A stretch of DNA of 64,000 nucleotides from Leifsonia sp052114085 (GCF_052114085.1 NZ_JBFREB010000001.1:2108001-2172000); one strand, 5' to 3'. Positions 7,696 through 16,550 are shown, counted from the stretch's first letter. The notes: generated from the letters alone by a model not told the origin. Made by a program: numbers and translations.

Positions 7696-8643
7696 TCAGA
7701 CGAACCGCACGGCTTCCTGCAACCGCGTCCGCAGCTCGAACGCGCGATCGACGCTCTCACGCCCGGCGGCGTTCGCCCCATCGCGGAGGACGCGCGGCAG
7801 GAGCGACCGGCGCACCACCATTGCACCCGTGAGCCGGCCACGGCGGACCACGTCGAACGGGACGTCCAGGTCGTTGTCCGGCACGACCACGATCAGACCG
7901 GTGAACCGCACCCCCGCCTGACGGCCGAAGCTCTTCGACGCGTGGTACAGATCGCGGAAGGGTTCCTCATCCGGTCCGATGCCGGCACCGACGATCTCGC
8001 CCTTGGCCAGCTTGACGGCACCGCCCCAATCGGCGGAGCGGATCGCGAACAGTCCGGCCGGCCCGAGCACGATGTGGTCGAGCTTCGCGTCGGTCGAGGG
8101 ATGCACGGCCACGTCGTTCCAGATCGTGAAGCCGATGCCGAGCCCGGTGACGGCACGGGCCGTCGCCTCCTCGGCGAGCGCCTCCGCCAGCAGCTGACGG
8201 ATCTCGCGCGGGGCGGAGCGGACGAGCGCAGGGTCGTACGGGTCGCGGTCGTCCGTGCCCCGGCCCATCCACTCGCGCATCAGGCCGAGGAACCGCTCGC
8301 GCGACCGGCCGCCGGGATGCCCGTAGCTGCGCGCGCGGACCGACGCGCCGCCCGGACCCGGGCGCGAGGTGTGAAAGGTGGCGCTGAAGCCGCCGCCCGC
8401 CGAGTCGCCGGCGACGGCATCGACCGTGATGCTCTCGCCGCGGTCGTAGCGCGCTCGGTCATCAGGCTCGCCGATCAGTTCCCACGCGTGCTGCACGGCC
8501 TGGAACGCCGCTGCGGTGCCGCCGGTGTCGGGATGCGTCTCCCGCAGCAGTCGCCGATAGGCGCGCCGCAGTTCGTCCGTGCTCACATCGGGGCGGACGC
8601 CGAGCACCTCGTAGGGGGTGGGCGAGGCCGGTGAGTCGCTCAT
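7696..8643 (-). CDS. J-domain / NERD-like nuclease fusion protein
   Basis: A 315-residue protein. Residues 8-75 form a DnaJ J-domain (YEVLGVRPDVSTDELRRAYR, with the HPD motif in THPDTGG). After a glycine-rich linker, residues about 165-290 resemble a NERD (nuclease-related) domain: KLDHIVLGPAGLFAIRSADW and later GLIVVVPDNDLDV. HPD suggests stimulation of DnaK ATPase; NERD domains are predicted DNA-processing nucleases. The pairing suggests chaperone-assisted handling of a nucleic-acid complex, but that is inference. ATG 8643 is the first in-frame start before the J-domain; no strong ribosome-binding site is visible. A non-nuclease role for the C-terminal part cannot be excluded. Confidence 0.75.
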   Translation of the reverse strand: MSDSPASPTPYEVLGVRPDVSTDELRRAYRRLLRETHPDTGGTAAAFQAVQHAWELIGEPDDRARYDRGESITVDAVAGDSAGGGFSATFHTSRPGPGGASVRARSYGHPGGRSRERFLGLMREWMGRGTDDRDPYDPALVRSAPREIRQLLAEALAEEATARAVTGLGIGFTIWNDVAVHPSTDAKLDHIVLGPAGLFAIRSADWGGAVKLAKGEIVGAGIGPDEEPFRDLYHASKSFGRQAGVRFTGLIVVVPDNDLDVPFDVVRRGRLTGAMVVRRSLLPRVLRDGANAAGRESVDRAFELRTRLQEAVRFV

Positions 8644-8790
8644 CGCTTGGCTGAAGCTTTCGGGTCTGGTGGGCGGTCGAGGATTCGACGATAGCGCGCG
8701 GATCCGCAAAATCGCCGAATTCGCATTGCGGCCGGAAACTGACCGGATGCGGTCGTAGCGTGGAGTCAATCGAACAGGAAGGCACTCATC

Positions 8791-9177
8791 ATGGCCATCA
8801 GCGACTGGCGCGTCGAGCTCATCATCCTCCCCGTCACCGACGTCGATCGGGCGAAGGCGTTCTATGTCGACAGCCTCGGCTGGAACGCCGACATGGATCA
8901 GCGCGTCTCCCCCACCCTGCGGTTCGTGCAGGTGACGCCTCCCGGTTCTGCGTGCTCGATCGCGTTCGGCGAGAGCCTCACCGACATGACGCCTGGCACG
9001 ATGAAGGGCCTGCAGATCGTGGTACCGAACGCGGACGAGGCGCTGGCGCACCTCGCCGAGCAGGGCATCGAGGCCACCGGGGTGAACGACCTGGCGTGGG
9101 GCCGCTTCGTCGACTTCACCGACCCGGACGGGAACGCCTGGACGCTCCAGGAACTCCCGAAGCGGGAGGCGAACTGA
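8791..9177 (+). CDS. VOC (glyoxalase-like) family protein
   Basis: A 128-residue VOC protein: VELIILPVTDVDRAKAFYVD near the start, LQIVVPNADEALAHLAEQGI in the middle and FVDFTDPDGNAWTLQELP at the end. The FTDPDGNAW ending is typical of the family. No specific substrate can be assigned. An AGGAAGG ribosome-binding sequence lies about 9 bases before the ATG, so unlike many neighbours it has a leader. It ends one base before the convergent stop codon of crtEb. Confidence 0.85.
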   Translation: MAISDWRVELIILPVTDVDRAKAFYVDSLGWNADMDQRVSPTLRFVQVTPPGSACSIAFGESLTDMTPGTMKGLQIVVPNADEALAHLAEQGIEATGVNDLAWGRFVDFTDPDGNAWTLQELPKREAN

Positions 9178-9178
9178 C

Positions 9179-10057
9179 CTACCGGACCGCCGCCCAGAGG
9201 ATGAGCAGGAGCGTCACCAGGAAGCCGCAGGCGTAGTTGATCCACAAGAAGCGCCGCCAGCCGCGGTTGGCGGCGCTCGCCCCCGCGTCGGTGACCGACC
9301 AGAACGGGGCCGCCGTCGCGATGTACGGGAGGGCGAGCACGGCTGCGAGCGGTCCCGGCCACGGCGTCAGCAGCATCGCCGCCCCGGCGAGCGCCCACGC
9401 CGCGATGGCGACCCGGACGGTGGCGGCTGCGCCGATGGCGGTGGCGATGGAGGCGATCCCCGCCTCGCGGTCGGGCACCACATCCTGAACCGCTCCGAAC
9501 GCGTGGCTGCCGATCCCCCACAGGAAGAACGCGAGCAGCACCAGCCAGAGCCCGGGCGTGAACACCGCTCCGGCGAGCACGAGGCCGTACAAGGCCGGAC
9601 TCACGAAGTGGACGCTGGATGTGACCGAGTCGAGGAAGGGGACCTCTTTGAACCGCAGCCCTTTCGCCGAGTAGGCCACGACCGCGAACAGCGAGAACGC
9701 GAGCACCAGCCACGACAACGGCGAGCCGACGATCACGAGGTAGACCACGAACGGGACCGTCGAGACCACGGCGGCCACGAGCGTGCGGCGATGTGCCGAG
9801 CGGTCCAGGAGCGCGCCCTCAGCTCCGCCCTTCCTCGGGTTGCGGAGGTCGGACTCGTAGTCGAAGACGTCGTTGATCCCGTACATCGCCAGGTTGTACG
9901 GGATGAGGAAGAACACTGTCCCGACGACGAAGGTGAGGTCGATGCGGCCGGTCGTGAGCAGATAGGCGGCGGCGAACGGGAAGGCGGTGTTGATCCAGCT
10001 CAGCGGACGCGAGACCAGCACCAGCTGCCGGAACGGAGCCGGGACCACGGCGGTCAC
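9179..10057 (-). CDS. crtEb: Lycopene elongase / UbiA prenyltransferase
   Basis: A 292-residue membrane prenyltransferase of the UbiA family. Two aspartate motifs bind prenyl diphosphate through magnesium: NDVFDYESD near residue 63 and DVVPDREAG near residue 182. In actinobacteria with this gene order, the enzyme adds two C5 units to lycopene to make the C50 carotenoid flavuxanthin. Seven to nine hydrophobic helices are present. GTG 10057 overlaps the stop of crtYf (GTGA), and it is the last gene of the crt operon. Its placement after the split cyclase genes strongly supports the C50 pathway. Confidence 0.9.
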   Translation of the reverse strand: MTAVVPAPFRQLVLVSRPLSWINTAFPFAAAYLLTTGRIDLTFVVGTVFFLIPYNLAMYGINDVFDYESDLRNPRKGGAEGALLDRSAHRRTLVAAVVSTVPFVVYLVIVGSPLSWLVLAFSLFAVVAYSAKGLRFKEVPFLDSVTSSVHFVSPALYGLVLAGAVFTPGLWLVLLAFFLWGIGSHAFGAVQDVVPDREAGIASIATAIGAAATVRVAIAAWALAGAAMLLTPWPGPLAAVLALPYIATAAPFWSVTDAGASAANRGWRRFLWINYACGFLVTLLLILWAAVR

Positions 10058-10377
10058 GCCCGCGTCCCCCGGCGGCGCGTGAGCAGCCACAGGGCCGGGA
10101 GCAGCACCAGCGCTGCGAGCGGATAGCTGAAGTCTTCGAGCGGCACGAGAACCAGCTTGGCACCGGTGATGTGCGCGTCGGCGTAGGTCATGAATCCCGC
10201 GACGATCATGAGGTTGTCGAACACCGCCGTCAGCACCAGCACCACCAGAGCGGCGAGCAGCGTGGGAGCCCACCAGCGACGGACCAGCCGGGCGCGGTCG
10301 GGCGCCAGGATGAGGGCGACCGCGAGTACGACGACGGCCACGGCCAGGAAGACGAGGCTGAGCAGCGCGTACGTCAT
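10054..10377 (-). CDS. crtYf: C50 carotenoid cyclase subunit (CrtYf/LbtB type)
   Basis: A 107-residue, three-helix membrane protein, one half of the heterodimeric carotenoid cyclase. The acidic motif LVPLEDFSYPL lies near residue 80. With its partner it closes the end rings of the C50 chain made by the elongase. Whether the rings are epsilon (decaprenoxanthin), gamma (sarcinaxanthin) or beta cannot be told from the sequence by eye, so the symbol follows the decaprenoxanthin operon only by position. ATG 10377 overlaps the stop of crtYe, and its own stop overlaps the crtEb start (GTGA). Confidence 0.85.
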   Translation of the reverse strand: MTYALLSLVFLAVAVVVLAVALILAPDRARLVRRWWAPTLLAALVVLVLTAVFDNLMIVAGFMTYADAHITGAKLVLVPLEDFSYPLAALVLLPALWLLTRRRGTRA

Positions 10378-10721
10378 CCGTCGCTCCCGTGCCCGCGCGC
10401 GCCGCTCCCCCGGCGATCGAGCACCGCACGGCCGCCGAACAGCACCACGAGGGTCAGATAGCAGAGGAAGAGGAGGAAGAACACCTCCTCGAGCGGGAAC
10501 TCGGGCGCCAGCACGATGCCGGTCATGAACCGGGAACCACCGCGAGCGAAGACCCCCAGGACGATGCCCGCGGCATCCCAGACCAGAAAGAACACCAGCC
10601 CCAGCGCGAGCACGATCGTCGCGCGCCGCGCATCCCTCCAGAACACCAGCCGGAACCGGGCGTCGAGCAGCACCATCGCCCCCAGCGCGACCAGCAGGCA
10701 CGCCAGGTAGACGATGCTCAC
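10374..10721 (-). CDS. crtYe: C50 carotenoid cyclase subunit (CrtYe/LbtA type)
   Basis: A 115-residue membrane protein with three hydrophobic helices and the cyclase motif PLEE (EFPLEEVFFLLF near residue 75). It is the other half of the heterodimeric cyclase. Separate small genes for the two halves are the actinobacterial arrangement; in fungi and archaea the halves are fused. GTG 10721 overlaps the crtI stop (GTGA), and its stop overlaps the crtYf start (ATGA), so stoichiometric translation is likely. Confidence 0.85.
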   Translation of the reverse strand: MSIVYLACLLVALGAMVLLDARFRLVFWRDARRATIVLALGLVFFLVWDAAGIVLGVFARGGSRFMTGIVLAPEFPLEEVFFLLFLCYLTLVVLFGGRAVLDRRGSGARGHGSDG

Positions 10722-12310
10722 GACACGCGCTCCGCCTGCGGGGCCGGGAGGGGTTCGGGAAGCGGGCCCGCGCTTCCGTCACCACGGAGGCGCTTCACCA
10801 CGAGTTCGGCGCTGATCAGGCACATCGGCAGGCCGATGCCGGGGATCGTGGAGGATCCGGCGTAGAGCAGACCGTCGCCTTTCTTGGACGCGTTCCCCGG
10901 GCGGAAGAACGCGCTCTGCCGCAGGATGTGGGCCGCTCCGAGTGCGCCGCCCCGCCACGCGTTCAGGTCGGTGGCGAAGTCCTCGGGCCCGACGGTGCGG
11001 CGAACGACGACGCGATCCGCGAGGTCCGGGATGCCGGCCCACGCGGAGATCTGGGCGATGGCCGCATCGGCCGCGCGCTCGATCGCCCGGTCACCCGCTC
11101 CGTCGACCCCTCCGGCGCCGAGCGAGACGTCGGCCGGCACGGGGATCAGCACGAACAGGTTCTCGTGGTTGTCCGGCGCCACGTTCGGGTCGGTCTCGCT
11201 CGGCATGCAGACGTAGAGCGACGCCGGGTCCGGGATGCCGGGGTCCGGCCCGTAGATGGTCTGGAAGTTCGCCTCCCAGTCCGTGGTGAAGAACAGGTTG
11301 TGGTGGGTCAGCTGCGGCAGCCGCCCGCGCACGCCGAGCATCGCGAGAACGACGCCCGGACCCGGGTCGCGGCGGTCCCAGACCTTCTCGGGGTGCGTGC
11401 GGAGCGACTCCGGGAGCAAGGCAGTCTCAGTGTGGTGGAGGTCGGCCGCCGAGACCACGATGTCGGCGTCCACGATGTGCAGACGGCCCGCCGCATCCCG
11501 GTACTCCACGCCGGCCGCGTGCGGTCGTCGCGAGCCGTCCGCGGTGCGGATCGCGGTGACGCGCGCGCCCGTGACCAGGTGCGCGCCGGCACCGGCCGCC
11601 AGGGAGGCGATCCGGTCGATCAACTCGGCGAAGCCGCCGAGCGGGTAGCGGACGCCGTCGTCCAGGTCGAGGTGGCTCATCAGGTGGTACATGCTGGGCG
11701 CCCGGTCGGGCGAGGTCCCGAGGAACACCGCCGGGTAGCCGAGGATCTGCCGCAGCCGGTTGTCGGAGACGAAGCCGGCGACGTACCGGTCGAGGGGTTG
11801 CAACAGCAGCCGGGCGAGGCGCGGCAGATGACGGATCAGGTCGGGCGCGAGCAACGGCCGGAGGTCGGCGAAGGTGCTGTACAGGAAGCGGTCCACCGCC
11901 ATCCGGTAGGTCTCGGCGGCACCCGCGAGGTAGCGGTCGAGCGCGGCCGCGGCGCCCGGCTCCTCGTGCTCGAACATGGCCCGGTTGCCGGCGCCGTCGG
12001 CGCGCACGTCGAGCGGAGGCCGCCCGTCCTCCGAGAACACGCGGTAGCCGGGGTCCAGCGTCACCAGGTCGAGCTGCTCCTGCGTTGAGGTGCCCATCAG
12101 CCGGAAGAAGTGGTCGAAGACCTCCGGCATCAGGTACCACGACGGGCCGGTGTCGAAGCGGAAGCCGTCGTGCTGCCACGAGCCCGCACGGCCGCCGAGC
12201 GTCTGCTTCTGCTCCAACAGCGTGACCGCGTAGCCCTCGCGTGCGAGCAGTGCCGCCGTCGCGAGACCGGCGATGCCCCCGCCGATGACGGCGACGCGCC
12301 GGCCGGTCAT
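10718..12310 (-). CDS. crtI: Phytoene desaturase (lycopene-forming)
   Basis: A 530-residue FAD-dependent desaturase. The N-terminal Rossmann motif reads VAVIGGGIAGLATAALLAREG and the C-terminal part has GLLYAGSSTIPGIGLPMCLIS, the conserved CrtI end. It converts phytoene to lycopene by repeated desaturation. Length matches the family. ATG 12310 overlaps the crtB stop (ATGA) and its own stop overlaps the crtYe start (GTGA). It sits in the middle of the crt operon, in the order expected for C50 carotenoid synthesis. Confidence 0.95.
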   Translation of the reverse strand: MTGRRVAVIGGGIAGLATAALLAREGYAVTLLEQKQTLGGRAGSWQHDGFRFDTGPSWYLMPEVFDHFFRLMGTSTQEQLDLVTLDPGYRVFSEDGRPPLDVRADGAGNRAMFEHEEPGAAAALDRYLAGAAETYRMAVDRFLYSTFADLRPLLAPDLIRHLPRLARLLLQPLDRYVAGFVSDNRLRQILGYPAVFLGTSPDRAPSMYHLMSHLDLDDGVRYPLGGFAELIDRIASLAAGAGAHLVTGARVTAIRTADGSRRPHAAGVEYRDAAGRLHIVDADIVVSAADLHHTETALLPESLRTHPEKVWDRRDPGPGVVLAMLGVRGRLPQLTHHNLFFTTDWEANFQTIYGPDPGIPDPASLYVCMPSETDPNVAPDNHENLFVLIPVPADVSLGAGGVDGAGDRAIERAADAAIAQISAWAGIPDLADRVVVRRTVGPEDFATDLNAWRGGALGAAHILRQSAFFRPGNASKKGDGLLYAGSSTIPGIGLPMCLISAELVVKRLRGDGSAGPLPEPLPAPQAERVS

Positions 12311-13275
12311 GGCTTCTGCTCCGGGCGTGCCGCCGACGCGGGGACGATGGAGGCGGTGCGCCCCGCCGCCGCGCCGCGGGGAACAGCGGACACCACCGTG
12401 GCACGCGCGAGGATGCCGAGCTTCACCCGCGTCGGGACACTGACGCGCCGGCTCAACAGCTCGGTCGCGGGCGTCTCCCGGATCCGGTCGCTCAACTCGG
12501 CGAACAGCCCGTGGGCCGCGGTGATGGCGCGGCGGCAGTTGTCCGGCAGGTCCGGGATGGCATCGGCGGCCGCGCCGAGGTCGCAGTCGATGTCGACGAC
12601 CAGGGCGAGCTTCTGCCGCTCGGTGAGGTGGGTCGGGTCGATCCCAGGGAAGTAGCTGCGGCCGAGTTCCGTCCAGTCGACGGCGAGGTCGCGCAGGAAG
12701 TTGATCTTCTGGAAGGCGGAGCCCAGCCTCCGCGCCCCCGCCTCGAGGCGCCGGCGCGTGTCGGCGTCGACCGGCGAGTCGGCGAGGAAGACCTTCAGGC
12801 ACATCAGCCCGATCACCTCGGCCGAGCCGTACACGTAGTCCCGCAGCTCATCGGCCGAGAAGTCGACGGGGCTCAGATCCCGGCGCATGGAGCTGAAGAA
12901 GGGACGCGTCAGCTCGACCCCGATGCCAGCTGTACGCGCGGTCACCGCGAACGAGTGCACGACGACGTTGGCGCTGTAGCCGGTGCGCATGGCGCGCTCG
13001 GTGTCCGCCTCCAGGGCATCGAGGAGTTCACGCTGGTCGGGGAGGCTCAGACCCGCTTCGGCTGCTGCGCCATCGACGATCTCATCGGCGATGCGGACCA
13101 GGGCGTAGACGTCCTCCACCTGCGGGCGGACGCGCTGCCCGAGCAGGCGGGTCGCCATCCCGAACGACGTCGAGTAGGCGTGGATGATGGTGGCTGCGCC
13201 GGCATGCGCGGCACCGGTGTAGGTGGCGAGGTCGGTCGGCGGTGTGCCGATGGGGGCCTCCGGTGCGCGTGTCAT
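12307..13275 (-). CDS. crtB: Phytoene synthase
   Basis: A 322-residue squalene/phytoene synthase. The two aspartate-rich motifs are visible: VRIADEIVDG near residue 62 and NFLRDLAVDW near residue 173. It joins two geranylgeranyl diphosphates head to head to make phytoene. YVYGSAEVIGLM and FQKINFLRD are typical of the family. ATG 13275 overlaps the crtE stop. The C-terminus carries about 30 extra residues rich in A, R and P after the conserved fold. Confidence 0.93.
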   Translation of the reverse strand: MTRAPEAPIGTPPTDLATYTGAAHAGAATIIHAYSTSFGMATRLLGQRVRPQVEDVYALVRIADEIVDGAAAEAGLSLPDQRELLDALEADTERAMRTGYSANVVVHSFAVTARTAGIGVELTRPFFSSMRRDLSPVDFSADELRDYVYGSAEVIGLMCLKVFLADSPVDADTRRRLEAGARRLGSAFQKINFLRDLAVDWTELGRSYFPGIDPTHLTERQKLALVVDIDCDLGAAADAIPDLPDNCRRAITAAHGLFAELSDRIRETPATELLSRRVSVPTRVKLGILARATVVSAVPRGAAAGRTASIVPASAARPEQKP

Positions 13276-14396
13276 GCGATCCTCCCGATACACGAGCGTG
13301 CCACGTCGGACAGCGGTTCCGATAGGGCCGACGGGATGGACGGGCTGTCGAGCAGGGCGATCGCACGCTCGACATGCTGGGCGAGGAGTCGCTCGACGAA
13401 GCGCCGGGCGCCGCACTCCTCGAGCACCTCGGCCAGCCGGGCCGCCTCGTGCAGCGAGAGGTCGCCGCAGCCGAGGGAGGGCACGACGTCTTCCCAGAGG
13501 GCGGTGCCGCGGGCATAGGCGATCAGGGAGGTCTCCTTGCCCTGCCGCAGGTCGCTCACGATGCTCTTGCCGGTGACGTCCTCACTGCCGAACACCCCGA
13601 GGAGGTCGTCTCCGAGCTGGAACGCGATGCCGACGAGCCGGCCGTACTCGGCCAGGGTGGTGAGCACGTCCTCACCGCCTCCCGCCAGGAGCGCGCCGGT
13701 CATCAGCGGGCCGGACACGGAGTAGGCGGCGGTCTTGTGCTCGGTCATCGCCAGGACGTCTTCGAGCGCGGGGGTGTCGGGCCCGAGCCGTTCGGCGAGC
13801 GCGACATCCGCCAGTTCCCCGGCTGCCGTGACGAAGACGCCGTGGTCGAGGATCTCGAGGAGGCGCTCGCGCGTCCACTCGTCCACCGGCACGCGGGCCA
13901 GCGTCGAGGAGGCGGCGTGGAGCAGCAGGTCGCCGGCGAGGATTGCGCCCGCCTCCCCCCAGCGCCGGCCGCGTCCGCTGTCGGCCCCGCGGGACAGGGC
14001 GTCGGCGGAGAATGCGCCCGCGACGTTCGGCCGGCCGCGGCGAACGGTGTCGCCGTCGATGACGTCGTCGTGGAGCAGGAAGGCGGTGTGCAGGAGCTCG
14101 TACGCGACCGCAGCGGTGAAGGCGGCGTCGTGGTCGGTTCCGCCCAGCCCGCGGTAGGCGGTCAGGACGAAACGCGGACGGATGCGCTTCCCGCCCTCGG
14201 CGGCATCGCGTGCGCTCTCCCAGAGCCGCCGGTACGACGGGCCGAAGGCGGAGGCCGCCGAGATCCGGTCGGCGAAGTACCCGTTCAGGCGGGCGTCGAC
14301 CGCGGCGAGGTCGGGCTCGAGGTCGTTCGTGCGACGGGCAGCGCTGCCGGAGCCGTGCTCGACAGGATTCCGTGTCTCGGAGTGCAGTTGCGTCAT
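13272..14396 (-). CDS. crtE: Geranylgeranyl diphosphate synthase (polyprenyl synthetase)
   Basis: A 374-residue trans-prenyl diphosphate synthase. The first aspartate-rich motif is in LLHDDVIDGD near residue 109, and the second is GDDLLG near residue 262, followed by GKSIVSDLRQGKETSL. It makes the C20 precursor for crtB. ATG 14396 has GGGAG eight bases upstream, so the first gene of the operon has a leader of moderate length. An imperfect palindrome at 14416-14438 overlaps its likely promoter, and a divergent MarR gene starts at 14471; both suggest repression of the crt operon. Confidence 0.92.
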   Translation of the reverse strand: MTQLHSETRNPVEHGSGSAARRTNDLEPDLAAVDARLNGYFADRISAASAFGPSYRRLWESARDAAEGGKRIRPRFVLTAYRGLGGTDHDAAFTAAVAYELLHTAFLLHDDVIDGDTVRRGRPNVAGAFSADALSRGADSGRGRRWGEAGAILAGDLLLHAASSTLARVPVDEWTRERLLEILDHGVFVTAAGELADVALAERLGPDTPALEDVLAMTEHKTAAYSVSGPLMTGALLAGGGEDVLTTLAEYGRLVGIAFQLGDDLLGVFGSEDVTGKSIVSDLRQGKETSLIAYARGTALWEDVVPSLGCGDLSLHEAARLAEVLEECGARRFVERLLAQHVERAIALLDSPSIPSALSEPLSDVARSCIGRIA

Positions 14397-14415
14397 ACCG
14401 GCGCTCCCTTGTCTA

Positions 14416-14438
14416 GCTTGGGTAGCAAATAACCTAGC
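14416..14438. promoter_or_regulatory. Imperfect palindrome, candidate CrtR-type operator
   Basis: Half-sites GCTTGGGT and AACCTAGC (six of eight positions complementary) flank a 7-base centre between crtE and the marR gene. A possible crtE -10 hexamer (minus-strand TAGGTT, 14431-14436) lies inside it. In Corynebacterium glutamicum the MarR protein CrtR represses the crt operon from a site overlapping the promoter; the same arrangement is inferred here. Confidence 0.5.
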
Positions 14439-14470
14439 ACGCATCTTACGAATGGGAATAGGATGTCGGC

Positions 14471-15082
14471 ATGACTTCGGCTCGAGACGACGCGCGACGC
14501 AACGCGCGCCGGATCTCAGAGTCCCTCACCGATCCCCGGATCATCGATCCGCGGCAGGAACTGGTCCGCCACGACGACCTCAGCGAAGACGAACTGACAC
14601 AGATCGTCCGGCTCCTCGGCGCGATGCGCGAGTGGCGTGAGGCCGACCAGCGGCTCAGCTTCGAATCCCGCACGCACATGAAGCTCAACGAGACCGACAT
14701 GCGCGCTCTGCGGTACATCATCGCCTCGATGAACGCGGACGTGCCGGTCACCGCCGGCGCACTGTCAGACCACCTCCACATCTCCACCGCCTCCACCACC
14801 AAGCTGCTGGACCGGCTGGAGCGGGCCGGGCACGTCGTCCGCCGACCGCATCCCACCGACCGCCGCGCGGTGACGGTCGAGATCACCCCGGAGACCCATC
14901 GCGAAGTGCGGCGGACCATGGGACTGCAGCACGCGCGCCGGTTCGAGGTGGTCCGGGCGCTCAGCCCCAATGACCGCGACACCGTCACGCGGTTCCTCCA
15001 GGAGCTCAGCGCGACGACGCTGGCCGCGGTTCCGATGCCTGGCGGCCATCCTGACCCTCAAGAGGTCGCGCCAGCTGACTAG
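14471..15082 (+). CDS. MarR-family regulator, CrtR-like
   Basis: A 203-residue MarR protein. The winged helix spans roughly residues 70-140: TAGALSDHLHISTASTTKLL (recognition helix), DRLERAGHVVRRPHPTDRRA (wing). It is divergent from the crt operon, as crtR is in C. glutamicum, where the repressor is released by geranylgeranyl diphosphate. TAGGAT at 14459-14464, six bases before the ATG, suggests a leaderless mRNA. The 3' end overlaps the convergent epimerase-like gene by 77 bases. Control of carotenoid synthesis is inferred from position and family. Confidence 0.85.
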   Translation: MTSARDDARRNARRISESLTDPRIIDPRQELVRHDDLSEDELTQIVRLLGAMREWREADQRLSFESRTHMKLNETDMRALRYIIASMNADVPVTAGALSDHLHISTASTTKLLDRLERAGHVVRRPHPTDRRAVTVEITPETHREVRRTMGLQHARRFEVVRALSPNDRDTVTRFLQELSATTLAAVPMPGGHPDPQEVAPAD

Positions 15083-16550
15083 CCGCCTTCGGGTGCTCGG
15101 CCTCGTACACGATGCGGTTCGCCATCCCGTTGAAGATCACGCCATGGAACGGCAGGATCGCGAACCAGTACAGCCGTCCCGACAGCCCGCGCGGGAAGAA
15201 CACGGCGCGCTGACGGTACTCGGATCCGCCGCCGTCGCGCGGACGAACGGCGAGTTCGAGCCACGCCCGGCCGGGGACGAGCATCTCAGCGCGGAGCCGC
15301 AGACTCCTCCCCCGCTCGATCCGCTCGACACGCCACCAGTCGAGAGCGTCGCCGGTGTTCAGGCGGTCGGCGTCACGCCGGCCGCGGCGGAGCCCGACCC
15401 CGCCGACGAGCTTGTCAGCCCAGCCGCGCAGCGCCCACGCGAGCGGGAACGAGTACCAGCCGCGCTCGCCCCCGATCCCCTCCACCACGCGCCACAGCAT
15501 CTCCGGATCGGCCGACGAGTCGCGCTCGCGCAGATCGGTGTAGACGGTGTGGCCCGACCACTCCGGGTCGCTCGGGAGCGGATCGCTCGGCGCTCCCGCG
15601 ACGGACGCGTCCTGCCAACTCGTCTCCACCTCGCCCGACCGCTCGCGGGCCAGCGCTAGCCGCACCGAGCGGCGGTACCCGGTCAGCCCCTCAGGAGGCG
15701 GCGGGATCACGGCGTCGATATCGTGGTCGCGCATCACGCAGTCGTACTGCAGCGACTCGATGATCGGCACCGCCAGGCTGCGCGGGATGGGCGTCACCAG
15801 GTTCACCCACTGCGACGCGAGCCACGGAGTGAACACGGGGAGCGAAGCGATGGGACGCTGCGGCAGCCCGGCTTCGAGGGCGTACGCGTTCATCATCTGC
15901 CCGTAGCGCAGGATGTCGGGGCCGCCGATATCGAAGGCGCGCGACACGTCGGCGGGGAGGTCCGCCGCAGCGAGCAGGTAGTGCAGCACGTCCCGGATCG
16001 CGATCGGCTGGATGCGGTTCCGCACCCAGCGCGGCGCTGGCATGTACGGCAGCACCTCGGTGAGGTGGCGGATCATCTCGAACGACGCGGACCCCGAGCC
16101 GATCACGACGCCGGCCTGCAGTACGACGGTGGGCACGCCGGACTCGAGCAGGATGCGCCCGACCGCGACCCGGGAGCGCAGGTGGCGGGAGAGCTCGCCG
16201 TCGGGATGGAGCGCCCCCAGGTAGACGATGCGGCCGACGCCGGCCGCACGCGCCGCCGACGCGACCGTGCGCGCCGCCGCCGACTCCTCCTCGTCGAAGT
16301 CCCCGCGCGCCCGCATGGAGTGCACGAGGTAGTAGACGACGTCCACATCCACCATCGCCTGCTCCACCGCCGCGGAGTCGTGGAGGTCGCCCTCCACCAC
16401 CTCCACTTGGGCTGCCCAGGGCACGTCGGTCAGCTTCTGCGGAGAACGCACGAGCACGCGGACGGCGTGCCCGCGCGCCAGCAGTCGTGGGACCAGACGG
16501 CCTCCGATGTAGCCGGTGGCTCCGGTGACCAGGATGCGCGAGGGGCTCAT
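15006..16550 (-). CDS. NAD(P)-binding SDR protein with DUF2867 C-terminus
   Basis: A 514-residue protein. Residues 1-260 are an atypical short-chain dehydrogenase/epimerase (ILVTGATGYIGGRLVPRLLA; VYYLVHSM; VVIGSGSASFEMIRHL). The second half resembles DUF2867 (GIGGERGWYSFPLAWALRGW, DALDWWRVERIERG, FHGVIFNGM). The fusion is widespread in actinobacteria; no reaction is known, though quinone or lipid-related roles have been proposed for similar proteins. TACGCT at 16558-16563 lies seven bases before the ATG on the minus strand, the leaderless pattern. Its last 25 codons overlap the end of the MarR gene. Confidence 0.8.
   Translation of the reverse strand: MSPSRILVTGATGYIGGRLVPRLLARGHAVRVLVRSPQKLTDVPWAAQVEVVEGDLHDSAAVEQAMVDVDVVYYLVHSMRARGDFDEEESAAARTVASAARAAGVGRIVYLGALHPDGELSRHLRSRVAVGRILLESGVPTVVLQAGVVIGSGSASFEMIRHLTEVLPYMPAPRWVRNRIQPIAIRDVLHYLLAAADLPADVSRAFDIGGPDILRYGQMMNAYALEAGLPQRPIASLPVFTPWLASQWVNLVTPIPRSLAVPIIESLQYDCVMRDHDIDAVIPPPPEGLTGYRRSVRLALARERSGEVETSWQDASVAGAPSDPLPSDPEWSGHTVYTDLRERDSSADPEMLWRVVEGIGGERGWYSFPLAWALRGWADKLVGGVGLRRGRRDADRLNTGDALDWWRVERIERGRSLRLRAEMLVPGRAWLELAVRPRDGGGSEYRQRAVFFPRGLSGRLYWFAILPFHGVIFNGMANRIVYEAEHPKAASQLARPLEGQDGRQASEPRPASSR

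Noticed and set aside
13374..14432. Long plus-strand reading frame opposite crtE
   Set aside because: It mirrors the real crtE codons in high-GC DNA and has no domain or start signal.
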